From Phytomonas francai (Eukaryota > Euglenozoa > Kinetoplastea > Trypanosomatida > Trypanosomatidae), in assembly GCA_001766655.1 (NCBI GenBank), contig MJCC01000001.1:556599-620598 (forward strand): DNA of 64,000 bases, given 5' to 3'. The first letter of the stretch is position 1, and the number at the start of each line of letters is the position of its first letter. The notes under the pieces were generated by a model. It made no database searches, had not been told where the DNA came from, and saw only the letters and a list, made by a program, of their open reading frames with translations. A program made the translations under genes and the position numbers. This document shows positions 19,124-29,180 of the stretch, piece by piece.

Positions 19124-20131
19124 ATGGCACTCGTGGCTTCTGAGAATCCCGCGCCTGTTGGCGATGAGAAGGCGGCGATCAGCGATACTGAGCACCTCAC
19201 CTCGCTCATGAAGCTCTATCGTGCCCTCTGCGTCCGACACGATGAGCTTGGCATGGAGATCATTCTCAACGATGTCCTCGCCCTACTCACGCGCACTCAT
19301 CAGCATGAGCAAGCTGAGGCGTTAATTGCAACGTGTAATCTCACCTTACCCCATCACTCCAACAATCAGGCGGCGCGGTATTACTACTACGTCGGCTTCA
19401 CTCAGGCCCTGCGTCTCGAGTACGTGGCTGCCAATCACTCCCTTCAGCAAGCCTTGCGAAAGGCCCCTGAGCGCGCACATGGCTTCCGCATCGCGGCGAC
19501 GAAACTGTCGTTGGTAGTACAGCAGCTTCTAGGTGAGATTCCTCCCAGATCCGACTTCTTAGCCAAGGACATGCGGGAATGCCTTTCGCCTTACTTGCAG
19601 CTCACTTCCTGTGTGCGCTTTGGTCAGCTCGGTCGCTTCATGTCGATCCTACAGCAGCACAAAGAGACATTTGAGCACGACCGCACCTACTCGCTCATTC
19701 TACGCGTCCGCCAGCATGTCATCAAGACCGGGCTTCGGCGCATTTGTCAAGCCTATAGTCGTATCAGCATCTCAGATGTGTGCGTGAAGTTGGCGATGGA
19801 GAACCCAGCTGATGCGGAGTATATTTTGGCAAAGGCTATCCACGATGGGGTGATTGACGCCGTCCTGGATAATGCTAAGCAGGAGTTGATTACAAGCGAT
19901 AGCGTGGATGTGTACTCAACTACAGAGCCCTTGCATGCCTTTCAGCGACGAATTCAATTTCTGAACGCCACCCACAATGATGCGAAACGTGCAATGCGGT
20001 ATTCGGCGACCGATCCTGATTTAGAGGCAGAACGGAAGCGTTTATATCAGGATGAGCGAGATGAGCGCGAGCGCGCGCTGGAGAACGCTGCGGAGGATAT
20101 TGGCGATGTGAACTTCGAGGATGGATTATAG
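19124..20131 (+). CDS. RPN3: 26S proteasome regulatory subunit Rpn3 (PSMD3)
   Basis: 335 residues. Clear Rpn3 landmarks are in order: ARYYYYVGFTQALRLEY, ALRKAPERAHGF, LLGEIPPRSDF, then the PCI winged-helix part HVIKTGLRRICQAYSRIS, AEYILAKAIHDGVI and VYSTTEPLHAFQRRI. A Glu/Arg-rich tail ends NFEDGL. Rpn3 is a PCI-domain scaffold of the proteasome lid. Human and yeast Rpn3 exceed 500 residues. This protein begins where about residue 190 of the human protein would be, so the N-terminal TPR-like region is absent. The splice acceptor 57 bases upstream argues that the short form is real rather than an annotation error. Confidence 0.92.
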   Translation: MALVASENPAPVGDEKAAISDTEHLTSLMKLYRALCVRHDELGMEIILNDVLALLTRTHQHEQAEALIATCNLTLPHHSNNQAARYYYYVGFTQALRLEYVAANHSLQQALRKAPERAHGFRIAATKLSLVVQQLLGEIPPRSDFLAKDMRECLSPYLQLTSCVRFGQLGRFMSILQQHKETFEHDRTYSLILRVRQHVIKTGLRRICQAYSRISISDVCVKLAMENPADAEYILAKAIHDGVIDAVLDNAKQELITSDSVDVYSTTEPLHAFQRRIQFLNATHNDAKRAMRYSATDPDLEAERKRLYQDERDERERALENAAEDIGDVNFEDGL

Positions 20132-20907
20132 ATAGGATGTGGAGTAGTCAATACAGTCAACCTGGCATTGCCACAGCCCAAGCAAGTAAAAAAAGTAACG
20201 AACGACATGGCAATTGACCTATATGGGAAAGTATCTACAGTAAGGTAATAATAAGGATATGCTATGAAGGATTTTTTTTTGGTGGGGGGATATTGCTACG
20301 CACAGAGACTTCATATTATGTTTACAGAATGCAATTTCTCTAGTTGTTCTATACATTGGATGCGCTAATTTACACTTTTATATTTTTGTGGTCTTATCAT
20401 TTTCCATTGTCTTAATATTGAATATGGTGATAGCACTTGGTCGGTGAAGGGTTGTAATTTTACTTGCAGGCGTTGGCAATTTGATGCGCCACGAGGGTAA
20501 AGACTACCACATTGGATTTCTTTTCGCACTAAAAAAAAATTGTAGTGACATTTTGACTTGCGTGCAAGCTCTTCTTCACCCCTTTCTTTTGTTTGAAAAA
20601 AGGCTTTTGCTTTAAAACTTCGAAAGGAAATAAACTGGAGGAGATGAGCATAAAATCCTTTGTCGGAAGCAACCGTGTGTAATTCAGATCCAATTGTCTT
20701 TCTATGCGCACAACGGAATCATTATGTTCTATAATGTTCATTTTTTATAAAACTCTTGCCTATCTTCTTCTGTACAACTTAGCATAAATCAACTTATATG
20801 TTATTTTCCCCTTGCTTAAATATTTATGGTTGCACACTATAGGATTCCAAATTATCATTTTTTATTTGAAGTCCAAGACTTGAAAAAAAAAAGTAATTAA
20901 ATAGAGT
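20132..20907. other. Intergenic spacer
   Basis: AT-rich with several A- and T-runs. A pyrimidine tract leads to AG at 20781-20782, a candidate acceptor for the next gene. Nothing else was recognised. Confidence 0.45.
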
Positions 20908-23900
20908 ATGTCCCTTACTGCTCTCCAGTATAAAATTGGGGTTCCTAACGACTTAGATGCCACATCAGTTTCAGAAACCAAAGGAAACGCATCCAGCGTT
21001 GATGACATTTTGACTAATCCTTTAGAGGAAATTAGCGCGACAACCTTAAAGACTCATAAAGCTTCACGAAGTAACTCGCTTCTTCCTTTGTGCATCTCTA
21101 GGTCGCAGCAGGAGACGTTGTTGCTTTCCGAGCACAGTAACACGATCAGCCTCCTGTTGGAGGACGACTCGGAAAGGGACAAAGGAGGGACGAGGCTCCT
21201 TAACGCCACTGTCCCCCCAAGGCGCCGCAGCTTATCGGCCCTCTCGGCCTCCACCACGGCTCCTGGGGGCCGGGGACGCGAGATCCCGTACAACTGGAGC
21301 CACGCCCTTCAGATGGTGAAGACGTACCCCATCATGAAAGTTACGGGCACGGCCTTCGAGAATGCGCTGGGGACGGCCCTGCGGCGGCGCATGTCCCGCA
21401 CCGACTCGGAGTTCTCGAGGCTGAGCAGCAACCAGGGCAGCGCTGTGGCGCCGGAGCGTGCGACCAAGGCATCCTTATCGACGAACCCTAACAGCCTCGG
21501 ACACCTCACCACCATGCAGTCCTCCACGAGTTCCATGCCGTTTATCTTTCCAGACGAAAGCGAGCCTAGCGTCGAGAGGGAGCGTCGCCTCGACGACAAA
21601 CCTGTCGATCGTGGTGTCGGGTGCCCGTCGCTTTTCAACCTGAAACTTAAGACGTCTAAGCTCGCGACGTTCCTGAAGTGCGCGATGATGTGGCGGACCT
21701 TGCTTGTTCTTATGCTTTCGACGGATGAGATGATTAACCTGTACCGCGAATCGCGGCTGCGCACCGTTTTAGAGAAAAAGATGCTCCCAGTTTTACTTTA
21801 CCGTAAGGAGAAATACAAGCACATATTGGGAAGGCTTGAGGAGGAACAACACTCCCCAGGTTTTTCCAAATCAATTGTTCGACTGAGAAGGCAAAGTATA
21901 GCTCAAGACAGTAATGCTGAGAGCGATATAGTCCATGTCAACTACTTGGCGGAATACTGTCCCTTTTTGGCTTCACTTAGCTCCCCTGCGCTGCTACAGG
22001 AACTGACTCTCCGCATCTCCAGGGTGCGCTATATGCCTGGCGAAATTATTGCACATTCTGGTGACCCCAGCCAAACTAAGTTGTACTTTCTTATATCGGG
22101 GAGGTGCCATTACTTGGAGAAAACGTCCACTGAGGGCGGCTGTGGTGACCACAAGAAGAAAACACCTGACGACACTCCCTCCAATAATGAATCAATGCAC
22201 ACTAATGCGCATGCAGCCAAGGACAAGCCGACTTTTATTAAGAATCGGACTCCATATAAGGTTCTGTTATCTAAGGAAACGTTTGGTGGGGTGTTTCAAA
22301 GTTCAGCCACCTTTGCTGGCACTTATAAAGCTACCTCGCAATGCATTATATGGATTCTTTCTGCTGAAGATTTCGAAGCCACATTCCTGAAGCACATGAA
22401 CTACAAGATGTTGCAGACGTATTTTGAGGCCTCAAAGAAGCATCATATGGAACTATTGCGCGAAAACTATCCTATTCAGACGTGCATACACAATGTCCCT
22501 ATTTACCGCCACCTAATCCATTCCAATTCGTATCCAGCCAGCCGATATGTCGATGACTTTGAACCAGTTGTTATGGTACGTGGGCAAGTCTTGTTTGAAC
22601 AAGGACAGCGGCCCGGTGACGTGTACTGCCTCGTCGACGGTGCGGTCCGGCGTACCATTAAGGGGTCTGATGGATCGTATGAAAACGGAGCCTATCAAAC
22701 CCTTAAGCTAAATAAATTCTACGCTCTGAAAATCAAGGGACGGTATGCACTCCTTGGCGAGGAACCCTACATATTGCCTGGTGTTCAGCGTTACCAATGC
22801 GCCGTGAGCAGCCGTTGTGCACTCTTTTTTCGGATCCCAGGCGAGAAGTTTATTAACGCCATCTTAGACAGCCCTTTGCTTTTTGGCAATTTGCGTACAA
22901 AGCTAACAGAACAGATAAAAAACAACATGCGCCTTGATCCGATGTGCCTGCGCTTCGCTCCTCTTCTGAGCGAATTCCCGGAAAACGCAATTCACGCGCT
23001 GGCAAAGGCAGCGGAGCCAAGGGTGTTCGGTCGGTCTGCTTCACTTTGCGAGTCTTCCCAATTTGTGAAGGAGATTTACTTGGTGATGTCCACCGAATTA
23101 CGCGACCCTCGTTCTTACAGTCGTGTCCCGACCATGCCGTTGGCCACGCTGCCACCACTGCGGACCACAGAGGGTGAGAAACCAAAGGAAGATGCGTTGA
23201 GCTTTTCATCGGGAACATGGACGGTCGACAGGGAGGAACCTAACAAAACCCCCAAGACGAAGAATCAACAGCTTATGTTAACAGACTGGACAACGATTCC
23301 CTGTACGACCACCTCGAAGAATTCGATTTTCGGTGTTTCCCAGCTAGGCCAGAGCGGAAACTCCAATTACCGTAGGCAAACCATGGATCCTAAACAGGAG
23401 GAGCCTCCTTGCTTCACTTTCGTGGACGAGGAGGAAAGTGAAACCCTGGACCACAGCCGGTCGATTGCAGGGAAAAGCTTAGGGGCGCCTCCATCTAAAG
23501 TTGCCGCCAATGGAGGTGCTGCGGCCCTACGCCCAACTATCGTGACGCTGGATGAGGAGCAGGAGCTGAACCCGCCGCTACCACTTCTACGGGCCAAGCA
23601 CTTTCTCGCCACCGTGGGTGGTGGATGGGAAGGGCTTTTGATGACAAAGTGGCCAATCGGCTGGGAGGCAAAGACGACGGTTGAGGCATGGGCCATCCCG
23701 ACTCTGCGGATCCGCATAGAATTCAAGAACTCTCCTAAGAGTGTACAGTCGGCCATTCTACTTGCCGCTCGTACACAGCAGAAGATAGATCTTGGTTTAT
23801 CAGAACTCCCTTTAAATATGTTGCAGCCCGCAAGTGCATACTATCCATCACTTGTGGACAAGGCCTCCTCTGAAGTGGTGAAGGTAAATGACTCCCCAGG

Positions 23901-25086
23901 CGCACAGGGTCGCAAAGCTTTAACCTCCAGAACGACCAAAAACCCTCTCCGGAAGCATGTGCACAAATCGGGAGTCATGATAAGCGGGAGGCCTGTTCAG
24001 CTTTCAGATTCTGATCGAGCAGGAAGCGGCTTGAGTGGAGTGCGGCATACAAAAAAAAGAACTGCGTCCGGGCGCAAAACCTTTTCCTCTCCACTAGATG
24101 AACACGGGAGCTCTGAGAGTGCTAGCACGCAGGAAGACTCGCTACATAACCAAATGGCGACGCATGGCATTGCCTCCTTCGCACCTTGCGGAAGTGGGAG
24201 CCTTGAGTCTCAGCCTGATAGCACTCATGCAAACAAGGATATCGGCCCAAGGAATCTCTCATCCATTAAGGCAAGCCCTCCCGACGTTGCTAACAAGCAA
24301 CCTAAGAATTTTAGGGTGGGTACTTCCAGGAGGGAATCCAGCTTGAGGTCGCAAAGAGATTCCTTCAAGCCCCACCGAAAGGGCAAGGTCGGTGACGCAC
24401 CAACGACGAACCCCCCTCAAGCCTCCCTTACCTTGCCTCACACCCTTTCTCTCTACTCCCACTTCATGCTTTCCAACATGACCTTACACCCACCAAAGGC
24501 TCTGCATGAGGCGACTTCACCAGTTTCCGGTGGACAACCCGGCGCCGCGGAGGTTGTGGACCACGCGGTGGCCGGGATTAGCGCCGTCGCGGACGGCCCA
24601 GAGTCCACGCGGCGGAGGCCAACCCGGCCGAGCCCCCGAAAGGGCAAGGCGGCGAAAACGAGCAGGACCGGTCTCGGGGGCGCGGACTCTGAGCCGTCAG
24701 CGACGGCGCCAATCCCGGCCACCGCGTGGCCCACAACCTCCGCGGCGCCGAATCACGATTGGTTCAACGTCGTGCCGAGCTACATGCCACTTCCTGGAAC
24801 CCACGCACCTTCTTCGGTAGTCCCTAAGGGGGGCTCTACGACGCCGCGCTCTCGCAGTCGACATGCCCCTTTTCCGACCCTTCTTGATCGGAAGAACCAC
24901 ACGCAAGTGCTAGAGTCGCAAGCCAAGTTCTTTTCAAGTACGAACACGTTGCAGCGATCCGGGGCTGTGGACGAAAAAAATGGGGGATCCTACCAGAGTA
25001 AGAGTCTGGAGAACATTCTGCGCACAGGAACCTCGATTGCTCCTCCTATTCCTAGGCGGCTTGTTCCTGTTGAATGGCACAAGTGA
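20908..25086 (+). CDS. Large protein with two cyclic-nucleotide-binding-like folds
   Basis: 1392 residues. A first cNMP-binding-like beta roll spans about 350-500 (landmarks MPGEIIAHSGD and LYFLISGRCHYLE), with an insert of about 35 residues. A second spans about 545-655 (VRGQVLFEQGQRPGDVYCLVDGA, then ALLGEEPYI and RYQCAVSSRCALFFRI). The phosphate-binding cassette of the second copy is altered: LGEE replaces the usual FGE-x-A/S-L and the anchoring Arg is not evident. Ligand binding is therefore uncertain. The N-terminal 250 residues are Ser-rich; a helical linker at about 250-320 precedes the folds. The last 700 residues are low complexity apart from a short ordered part near 885-965. A 71-bp inverted repeat lies in the coding region at 24540-24750. 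A cAMP-response or scaffold role is only a suggestion. Confidence 0.78.
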   Translation: MSLTALQYKIGVPNDLDATSVSETKGNASSVDDILTNPLEEISATTLKTHKASRSNSLLPLCISRSQQETLLLSEHSNTISLLLEDDSERDKGGTRLLNATVPPRRRSLSALSASTTAPGGRGREIPYNWSHALQMVKTYPIMKVTGTAFENALGTALRRRMSRTDSEFSRLSSNQGSAVAPERATKASLSTNPNSLGHLTTMQSSTSSMPFIFPDESEPSVERERRLDDKPVDRGVGCPSLFNLKLKTSKLATFLKCAMMWRTLLVLMLSTDEMINLYRESRLRTVLEKKMLPVLLYRKEKYKHILGRLEEEQHSPGFSKSIVRLRRQSIAQDSNAESDIVHVNYLAEYCPFLASLSSPALLQELTLRISRVRYMPGEIIAHSGDPSQTKLYFLISGRCHYLEKTSTEGGCGDHKKKTPDDTPSNNESMHTNAHAAKDKPTFIKNRTPYKVLLSKETFGGVFQSSATFAGTYKATSQCIIWILSAEDFEATFLKHMNYKMLQTYFEASKKHHMELLRENYPIQTCIHNVPIYRHLIHSNSYPASRYVDDFEPVVMVRGQVLFEQGQRPGDVYCLVDGAVRRTIKGSDGSYENGAYQTLKLNKFYALKIKGRYALLGEEPYILPGVQRYQCAVSSRCALFFRIPGEKFINAILDSPLLFGNLRTKLTEQIKNNMRLDPMCLRFAPLLSEFPENAIHALAKAAEPRVFGRSASLCESSQFVKEIYLVMSTELRDPRSYSRVPTMPLATLPPLRTTEGEKPKEDALSFSSGTWTVDREEPNKTPKTKNQQLMLTDWTTIPCTTTSKNSIFGVSQLGQSGNSNYRRQTMDPKQEEPPCFTFVDEEESETLDHSRSIAGKSLGAPPSKVAANGGAAALRPTIVTLDEEQELNPPLPLLRAKHFLATVGGGWEGLLMTKWPIGWEAKTTVEAWAIPTLRIRIEFKNSPKSVQSAILLAARTQQKIDLGLSELPLNMLQPASAYYPSLVDKASSEVVKVNDSPGAQGRKALTSRTTKNPLRKHVHKSGVMISGRPVQLSDSDRAGSGLSGVRHTKKRTASGRKTFSSPLDEHGSSESASTQEDSLHNQMATHGIASFAPCGSGSLESQPDSTHANKDIGPRNLSSIKASPPDVANKQPKNFRVGTSRRESSLRSQRDSFKPHRKGKVGDAPTTNPPQASLTLPHTLSLYSHFMLSNMTLHPPKALHEATSPVSGGQPGAAEVVDHAVAGISAVADGPESTRRRPTRPSPRKGKAAKTSRTGLGGADSEPSATAPIPATAWPTTSAAPNHDWFNVVPSYMPLPGTHAPSSVVPKGGSTTPRSRSRHAPFPTLLDRKNHTQVLESQAKFFSSTNTLQRSGAVDEKNGGSYQSKSLENILRTGTSIAPPIPRRLVPVEWHK
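24540..24610 (+). repeat. Inverted repeat, left arm
   Basis: 71-base arm starting CGGCGCCGCGGAGG. By hand alignment it matches the reverse complement of 24680-24750 at 66 of 71 positions. It is GC-rich and lies in frame in the coding sequence, at about residues 1211-1235. Confidence 0.9.
24680..24750 (-). repeat. Inverted repeat, right arm
   Basis: Partner of the arm at 24540-24610, separated by 69 bases. The five differences are four transitions and one transversion. The RNA could form a very stable hairpin. The two arms encode different peptides because each is read in the same direction. Confidence 0.9.
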
Positions 25087-25873
25087 GTTGAATTGAATTT
25101 AGAAGTTGGGGAGGGAGCAGAAGTACGTATTTGAGGGTTGGGTCAATTTGTATATTTTAGTAGCCCATGGCGTGTGCGCAAGCAGAATACAAAGAAGGGA
25201 AGGAAGCACTCTGCTTTGTCATCTTTGGCGGCCAAGATGCTGCGGTTTGTATTCCCTGAGGTCGGCTTTACCCTTCAGTTTTATTGCTGTTACTTTATCT
25301 GATGTATTCATTACTTTCTTTAGTTCGCGCACAAAATTACGCATGTATATCTTAACGGGTATCTTTTAGGTAGTCTTTCTATTTCTTTATTCTGAGCTCC
25401 TCTACATGAAATTGTTATCAAAGGATATGGAGACCTCGTGCTCTTACACTACGAAATAGGGATGACATAGTCAATATTTGATGGACTAAAAGGGTTACCT
25501 GTTTCCTTTGTATCCTTTTTTACAACCTCCACAAACCTTTTTGATATCTATTTCCCTTCTCTCTCCCCATCCGTAATACTATACACCCCTAACAGTATTC
25601 CGAATCAGCCTTTCGGTTTACATTAGCTAGCTTCCGTTTTCAAAAAAAAATCCTGCTCGTTGTCGCTTTGGACGTTGGGAAAACTAACTAACTAGTGACA
25701 ACAAGGGCAGGAATAGATTTTTTTACTAATATTTCCCTTTTCAATTCACCCCACAAGACGCTCTTTTCCTGTGCCAATCACGTGCGTCCTCCGAAATTAC
25801 TAGTGCCATTGTTTGTATACACACAGCTAGATACACATTGTATCAGGGCGACAATAGACGCTTCGACGACTGA
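25087..25873. other. Intergenic spacer
   Basis: Several pyrimidine tracts, notably about 25499-25571 and 25736-25780, with AG at 25802-25803. No gene is supported. A 92-codon frame overlapping the next gene's start is a shadow. Confidence 0.4.
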
Positions 25874-27496
25874 ATGGAGGAACGAAATTGGGGGTCTAGC
25901 GAGAATGGTGCCCAAATTGTTGAGGTTTCTGAAGGTACATCGTTTGCTTCGGGAAGTGCTTCAAACCTATTAAATTCTCGTGAAGACGAGCTTTGGATCG
26001 CCGGGAGCGTCCCGCAGTATGTTGTTCTTAATCTAAGCCCCACGCATCCGCCACTACGTTATGCTGGTTGGCATGTATGGCATGATTACCCGACGAACCC
26101 CAGCAAAGTCGAGATCGCCTCCGGAGAGTCCACGGACGCGCTCACGCCGCTGCTCGTCTGCCGGGCGCTACCAGGCGCAGGGACGCAGCTGTGGCTGCTG
26201 CCGAAGCCGATCCCTCCACAACATTTGTACGTGCGGCTGAAGATCACGGATAGCTTTACCTCGGGCCCGACGTACATGAGCACCGTGATACTCCTCGCGA
26301 ACGACCCTGGTCCGAACTACCGCTCTGGTGCGCTGCCGGCTGCGGTTGGGGCCGCCGCGGCCGAGCCCCAGCCCGATGTCAGCGCGGCTACGCACTCGCC
26401 GAGGGCCGCCGAAGTGCTGCCGAAGATTATACTCCGGCCTGGGCGAGCCGAGCAGCTCCCCCATCCTGGGGCCACCCCAAACGTCGCTTCGGCGGGGCAG
26501 AGCTACATTGCATTCAATACAGGCAGCACGCCGAGCGCGGAGCCAGTGAGCAGGACCGGCCGGTCCACTAGTGCCCCTGTCCGGGAAAAGCCCGCGAGGA
26601 GCCGATTGGAGAAACTGCTCAGAGATCTTGAGGGGGATATTCGCAACCTGCACCCGATCAAAGGGGTGAGGCCCCCGCCGAATATGCTTCTGCCGCCTCC
26701 GCACACCACCTCGCTGTGGTTGCCGCCCACGACGGATCCCAGCAAAAGCTCCAGCTCCGAGGGGGAAGGCAATCCCGCAGACGCGCAGGCCGCTCGCAGG
26801 GCGGGCGAGAGACCCTCAAGGTCGCAAAAGCGGCCCGTGGGGCCGCCATCTACCGCCGTCCGCCCTCCTGCTGGGGTACTGGAGTGGGACGGGGCGGGCG
26901 TTATCGCCGTGCCGTCGCAGCTGTCGGGGCTGGTAACGAAACTCGGCGATCGGGTCGGCATCTTGGAGCAGGCTGTGGCGTCCCTCACGCAGACCGTTCA
27001 ACACCAGCGCGAGGATTTAACCATGATGAAGCGTCTGCTGCTGCAGCAGGCGATGGAGCGGCGCAAGGAATCGGAGTCGAAGGGCGACGCGTATCGGGAC
27101 GAGGCGCAACGGCACGCTAGCGCCCTGCTTGCGTCGAGCCCCCTTGCTCACAGGCTAACCCACCATGAAATTGATGTCAATTTCCCAGAGGATGCGTTAC
27201 GCGGATATGTGGAATCTGTTATGGAGGAAAGACTACAGAGGCTACTGAAAAAAAGCGAAAGTAAAACCCTTAAGCGCCTCGATATGTACTTGAAGGATGT
27301 CGTCCGGTGTATTGTTGACACCATAGAAACACAGTTGAACCACAACTTCCAGCCGCAGAGGGGATCAAATCAAGCTCCGTTCGAGATGGCAAAGAACTTA
27401 GCGAACGCGGGATCAAATGACACTAGAGAGGCTTGGTATCGGAAGAGTGATGATGGTGTACGGAATCATGTGGGTATGCCACAAGAGACTCCATGA
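25874..27496 (+). CDS. Unknown protein: N-terminal beta-sandwich-like region plus coiled coil
   Basis: 540 residues. About 45-145 looks like an ordered beta domain, with VVLNLSPTHPPLRYAGWHVW, NPSKVEIASGES, LWLLPKPI and TYMSTVILL. The spacing recalls galactose-binding-like jelly rolls found in several ciliary and centrosomal proteins, but this is a pattern impression only. About 150-340 is a Pro/Ala/Ser-rich GC-rich linker. About 345-420 is a coiled coil with regular Leu/Val heptads (LSGLVTKLGDRVGILEQAV). A charged helical segment near 435-490 follows, then a polar tail. There is no signal peptide or membrane span. A cytoskeletal or ciliary assembly role would be inference. Confidence 0.72.
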   Translation: MEERNWGSSENGAQIVEVSEGTSFASGSASNLLNSREDELWIAGSVPQYVVLNLSPTHPPLRYAGWHVWHDYPTNPSKVEIASGESTDALTPLLVCRALPGAGTQLWLLPKPIPPQHLYVRLKITDSFTSGPTYMSTVILLANDPGPNYRSGALPAAVGAAAAEPQPDVSAATHSPRAAEVLPKIILRPGRAEQLPHPGATPNVASAGQSYIAFNTGSTPSAEPVSRTGRSTSAPVREKPARSRLEKLLRDLEGDIRNLHPIKGVRPPPNMLLPPPHTTSLWLPPTTDPSKSSSSEGEGNPADAQAARRAGERPSRSQKRPVGPPSTAVRPPAGVLEWDGAGVIAVPSQLSGLVTKLGDRVGILEQAVASLTQTVQHQREDLTMMKRLLLQQAMERRKESESKGDAYRDEAQRHASALLASSPLAHRLTHHEIDVNFPEDALRGYVESVMEERLQRLLKKSESKTLKRLDMYLKDVVRCIVDTIETQLNHNFQPQRGSNQAPFEMAKNLANAGSNDTREAWYRKSDDGVRNHVGMPQETP

Positions 27497-28316
27497 TCTT
27501 TGATCATGACCACGGCGAAATTGAATATACATCATCTCCGGTTCTTTTTACGTTACTAATTCGCTTCATCCATCCCCATGGCAGATCTGAAGGCACCCAT
27601 TCGTTACACGACAAGGTCTTTGAATGAGAATACCGAAGGAAAGCTAAGGGTATAGCGGAGATCTTTAAAAACGATTTCTAGAAAGAAAAATACCGCTTTA
27701 CTAAAAATTTTCATTACGTAACTTTTATTTCTATGACCGCATCAATTTCAGTTTTTCGTTGGATTTAGATAATGGTTAAACTTAATTTTATAGACTAACG
27801 GCATGTGTCTCAATAATCCTAACCTTATCTATACACGGAAAAAGATTGTACTCCTCTCGAAATCGATACGATGAAAGCCGGATCTTGTTGTAGAGAAGCA
27901 ATGAAACAAAGGAGGTAGAATAGCTAGATTGTCCGATGTGATTTATTCGATCACAACTCCTTGAAAGGGAAAACCTCAATGACAAAGTGATAATAGCAAT
28001 TTACTTATATGAACCCAGCTCATGTTACGAAAGAAATCATTTATTTCACCTACGCCGTTTGTTGCCACTCTTTTTTTGTTTGCTTGTTTTAGGCCATACA
28101 TTTTGGTTTGATGCGCCTGTCTGGAGAGAAAACTCAAACATAACTCATCAAATTTAGTAATTAAGTTATAGTACAATAGGTATCCTATAGTTGGTGAACC
28201 CTAGTGAATATCCTACTTTTTTTTTCCGCAATCCTTATTGCCTGCTTCGAAAACTCTCTGTCGCCTCTCGAAAAAGAAGAGGAAACGATCCGAACACTTC
28301 AGAATTATTCACGCAC
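27497..28316. other. Intergenic spacer
   Basis: AT-rich. A long pyrimidine-rich stretch at about 28203-28270 followed by AG dinucleotides at 28276-28280 fits trans-splicing for the next ATG. A 25-codon ATG frame at 27581 is too short to judge. No RNA gene recognised. Confidence 0.4.
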
Positions 28317-28793
28317 ATGCAGGCTCGTAGAAATAGCATGATTAACCGCGTTGCTCGTCGCTATGCGCGAGTGCCTGGAGAACACGGTGATGGCAATGCC
28401 CCCGCATTTTATCCCATATCGATCAATCCCGGGTGGTGGGGACAACCCTTCGCGAAGGTCAAGAATGGCAAGAATCAAGTTCTCTTTTTTCATCTGCTGA
28501 TTTTTCCAGTAATTCTTTACTGGACCTTCGACGTCACCTTTGGGCAGCGCGTGCGCATTGGGACTCTTGGTAAGCGTGCACTTCCTTCAAACTTCGCTTT
28601 TAGGCAACTCGACTTGGATGATCCCGACCATGCTATCAAGTACGAGAAGCTGCAGGAAGAGATGGCTGAAAATAAGCTAGAGGTTCGTTGGGGCGGCACG
28701 AACTTTTTGGCAAGCTATTTGTGGGAACCCGGCGATCCAGAGCCCGATGTACGGCGAAAGGAGCCTCCGAAACATGCTCATGGACACCATTAG
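28317..28793 (+). CDS. Small single-span membrane protein, probably mitochondrial
   Basis: 158 residues from the first ATG after the splice tract, starting MQARRNSMINRVARRYARVP. The N-terminus is rich in Arg and free of acidic residues for 20 positions, as in mitochondrial targeting sequences. One hydrophobic span (about 61-81) includes VLFFHLLIFPVILYW. The rest is hydrophilic and ends in a His-rich PKHAHGHH tail. The shape resembles accessory subunits of respiratory complexes or ATP synthase in kinetoplastids; that assignment is inference. Codons upstream of this ATG are open but lack an ATG and overlap the splice tract. Confidence 0.7.
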   Translation: MQARRNSMINRVARRYARVPGEHGDGNAPAFYPISINPGWWGQPFAKVKNGKNQVLFFHLLIFPVILYWTFDVTFGQRVRIGTLGKRALPSNFAFRQLDLDDPDHAIKYEKLQEEMAENKLEVRWGGTNFLASYLWEPGDPEPDVRRKEPPKHAHGHH

Positions 28794-29180
28794 TAGATTC
28801 CAACCAACCCGTATTACAGTGTTTCTCTTGGTTTGCTTCTTTACTTTTGCATAGTCTATGTATTAGGAAAAGTATTTAGTCTAGAGGAAAGCATCTATAG
28901 AACAAAAAAGTGTGTGTGTGCAGAAGAGATTGCTTTCTCTCGCCCACCCTTCTGGAAGTATAGCAAGGGTGATATGAATTTCTATTCTTGCTCATAGTGC
29001 ATGGAAAAAGAAGGGAAAAGTACTGTTCTTCATTCCTTTGCTTTCTTTTTATTCTTTTTTTTTTTTTAACCTTTGCATTTGTGAATGGTTTTCTTTTTAA
29101 GTATTTGGCTATCGTAGGATGTTAGAAATTACACTGGCTGGTTAATACAGGCATCTTCCTAGCAACTTTCCCGTTACAAA
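28794..29180. other. Intergenic spacer
   Basis: T-rich with a T12 run near 29057-29068. Candidate acceptors are AG at 29099-29100 and 29161-29162. No gene seen. Confidence 0.45.
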
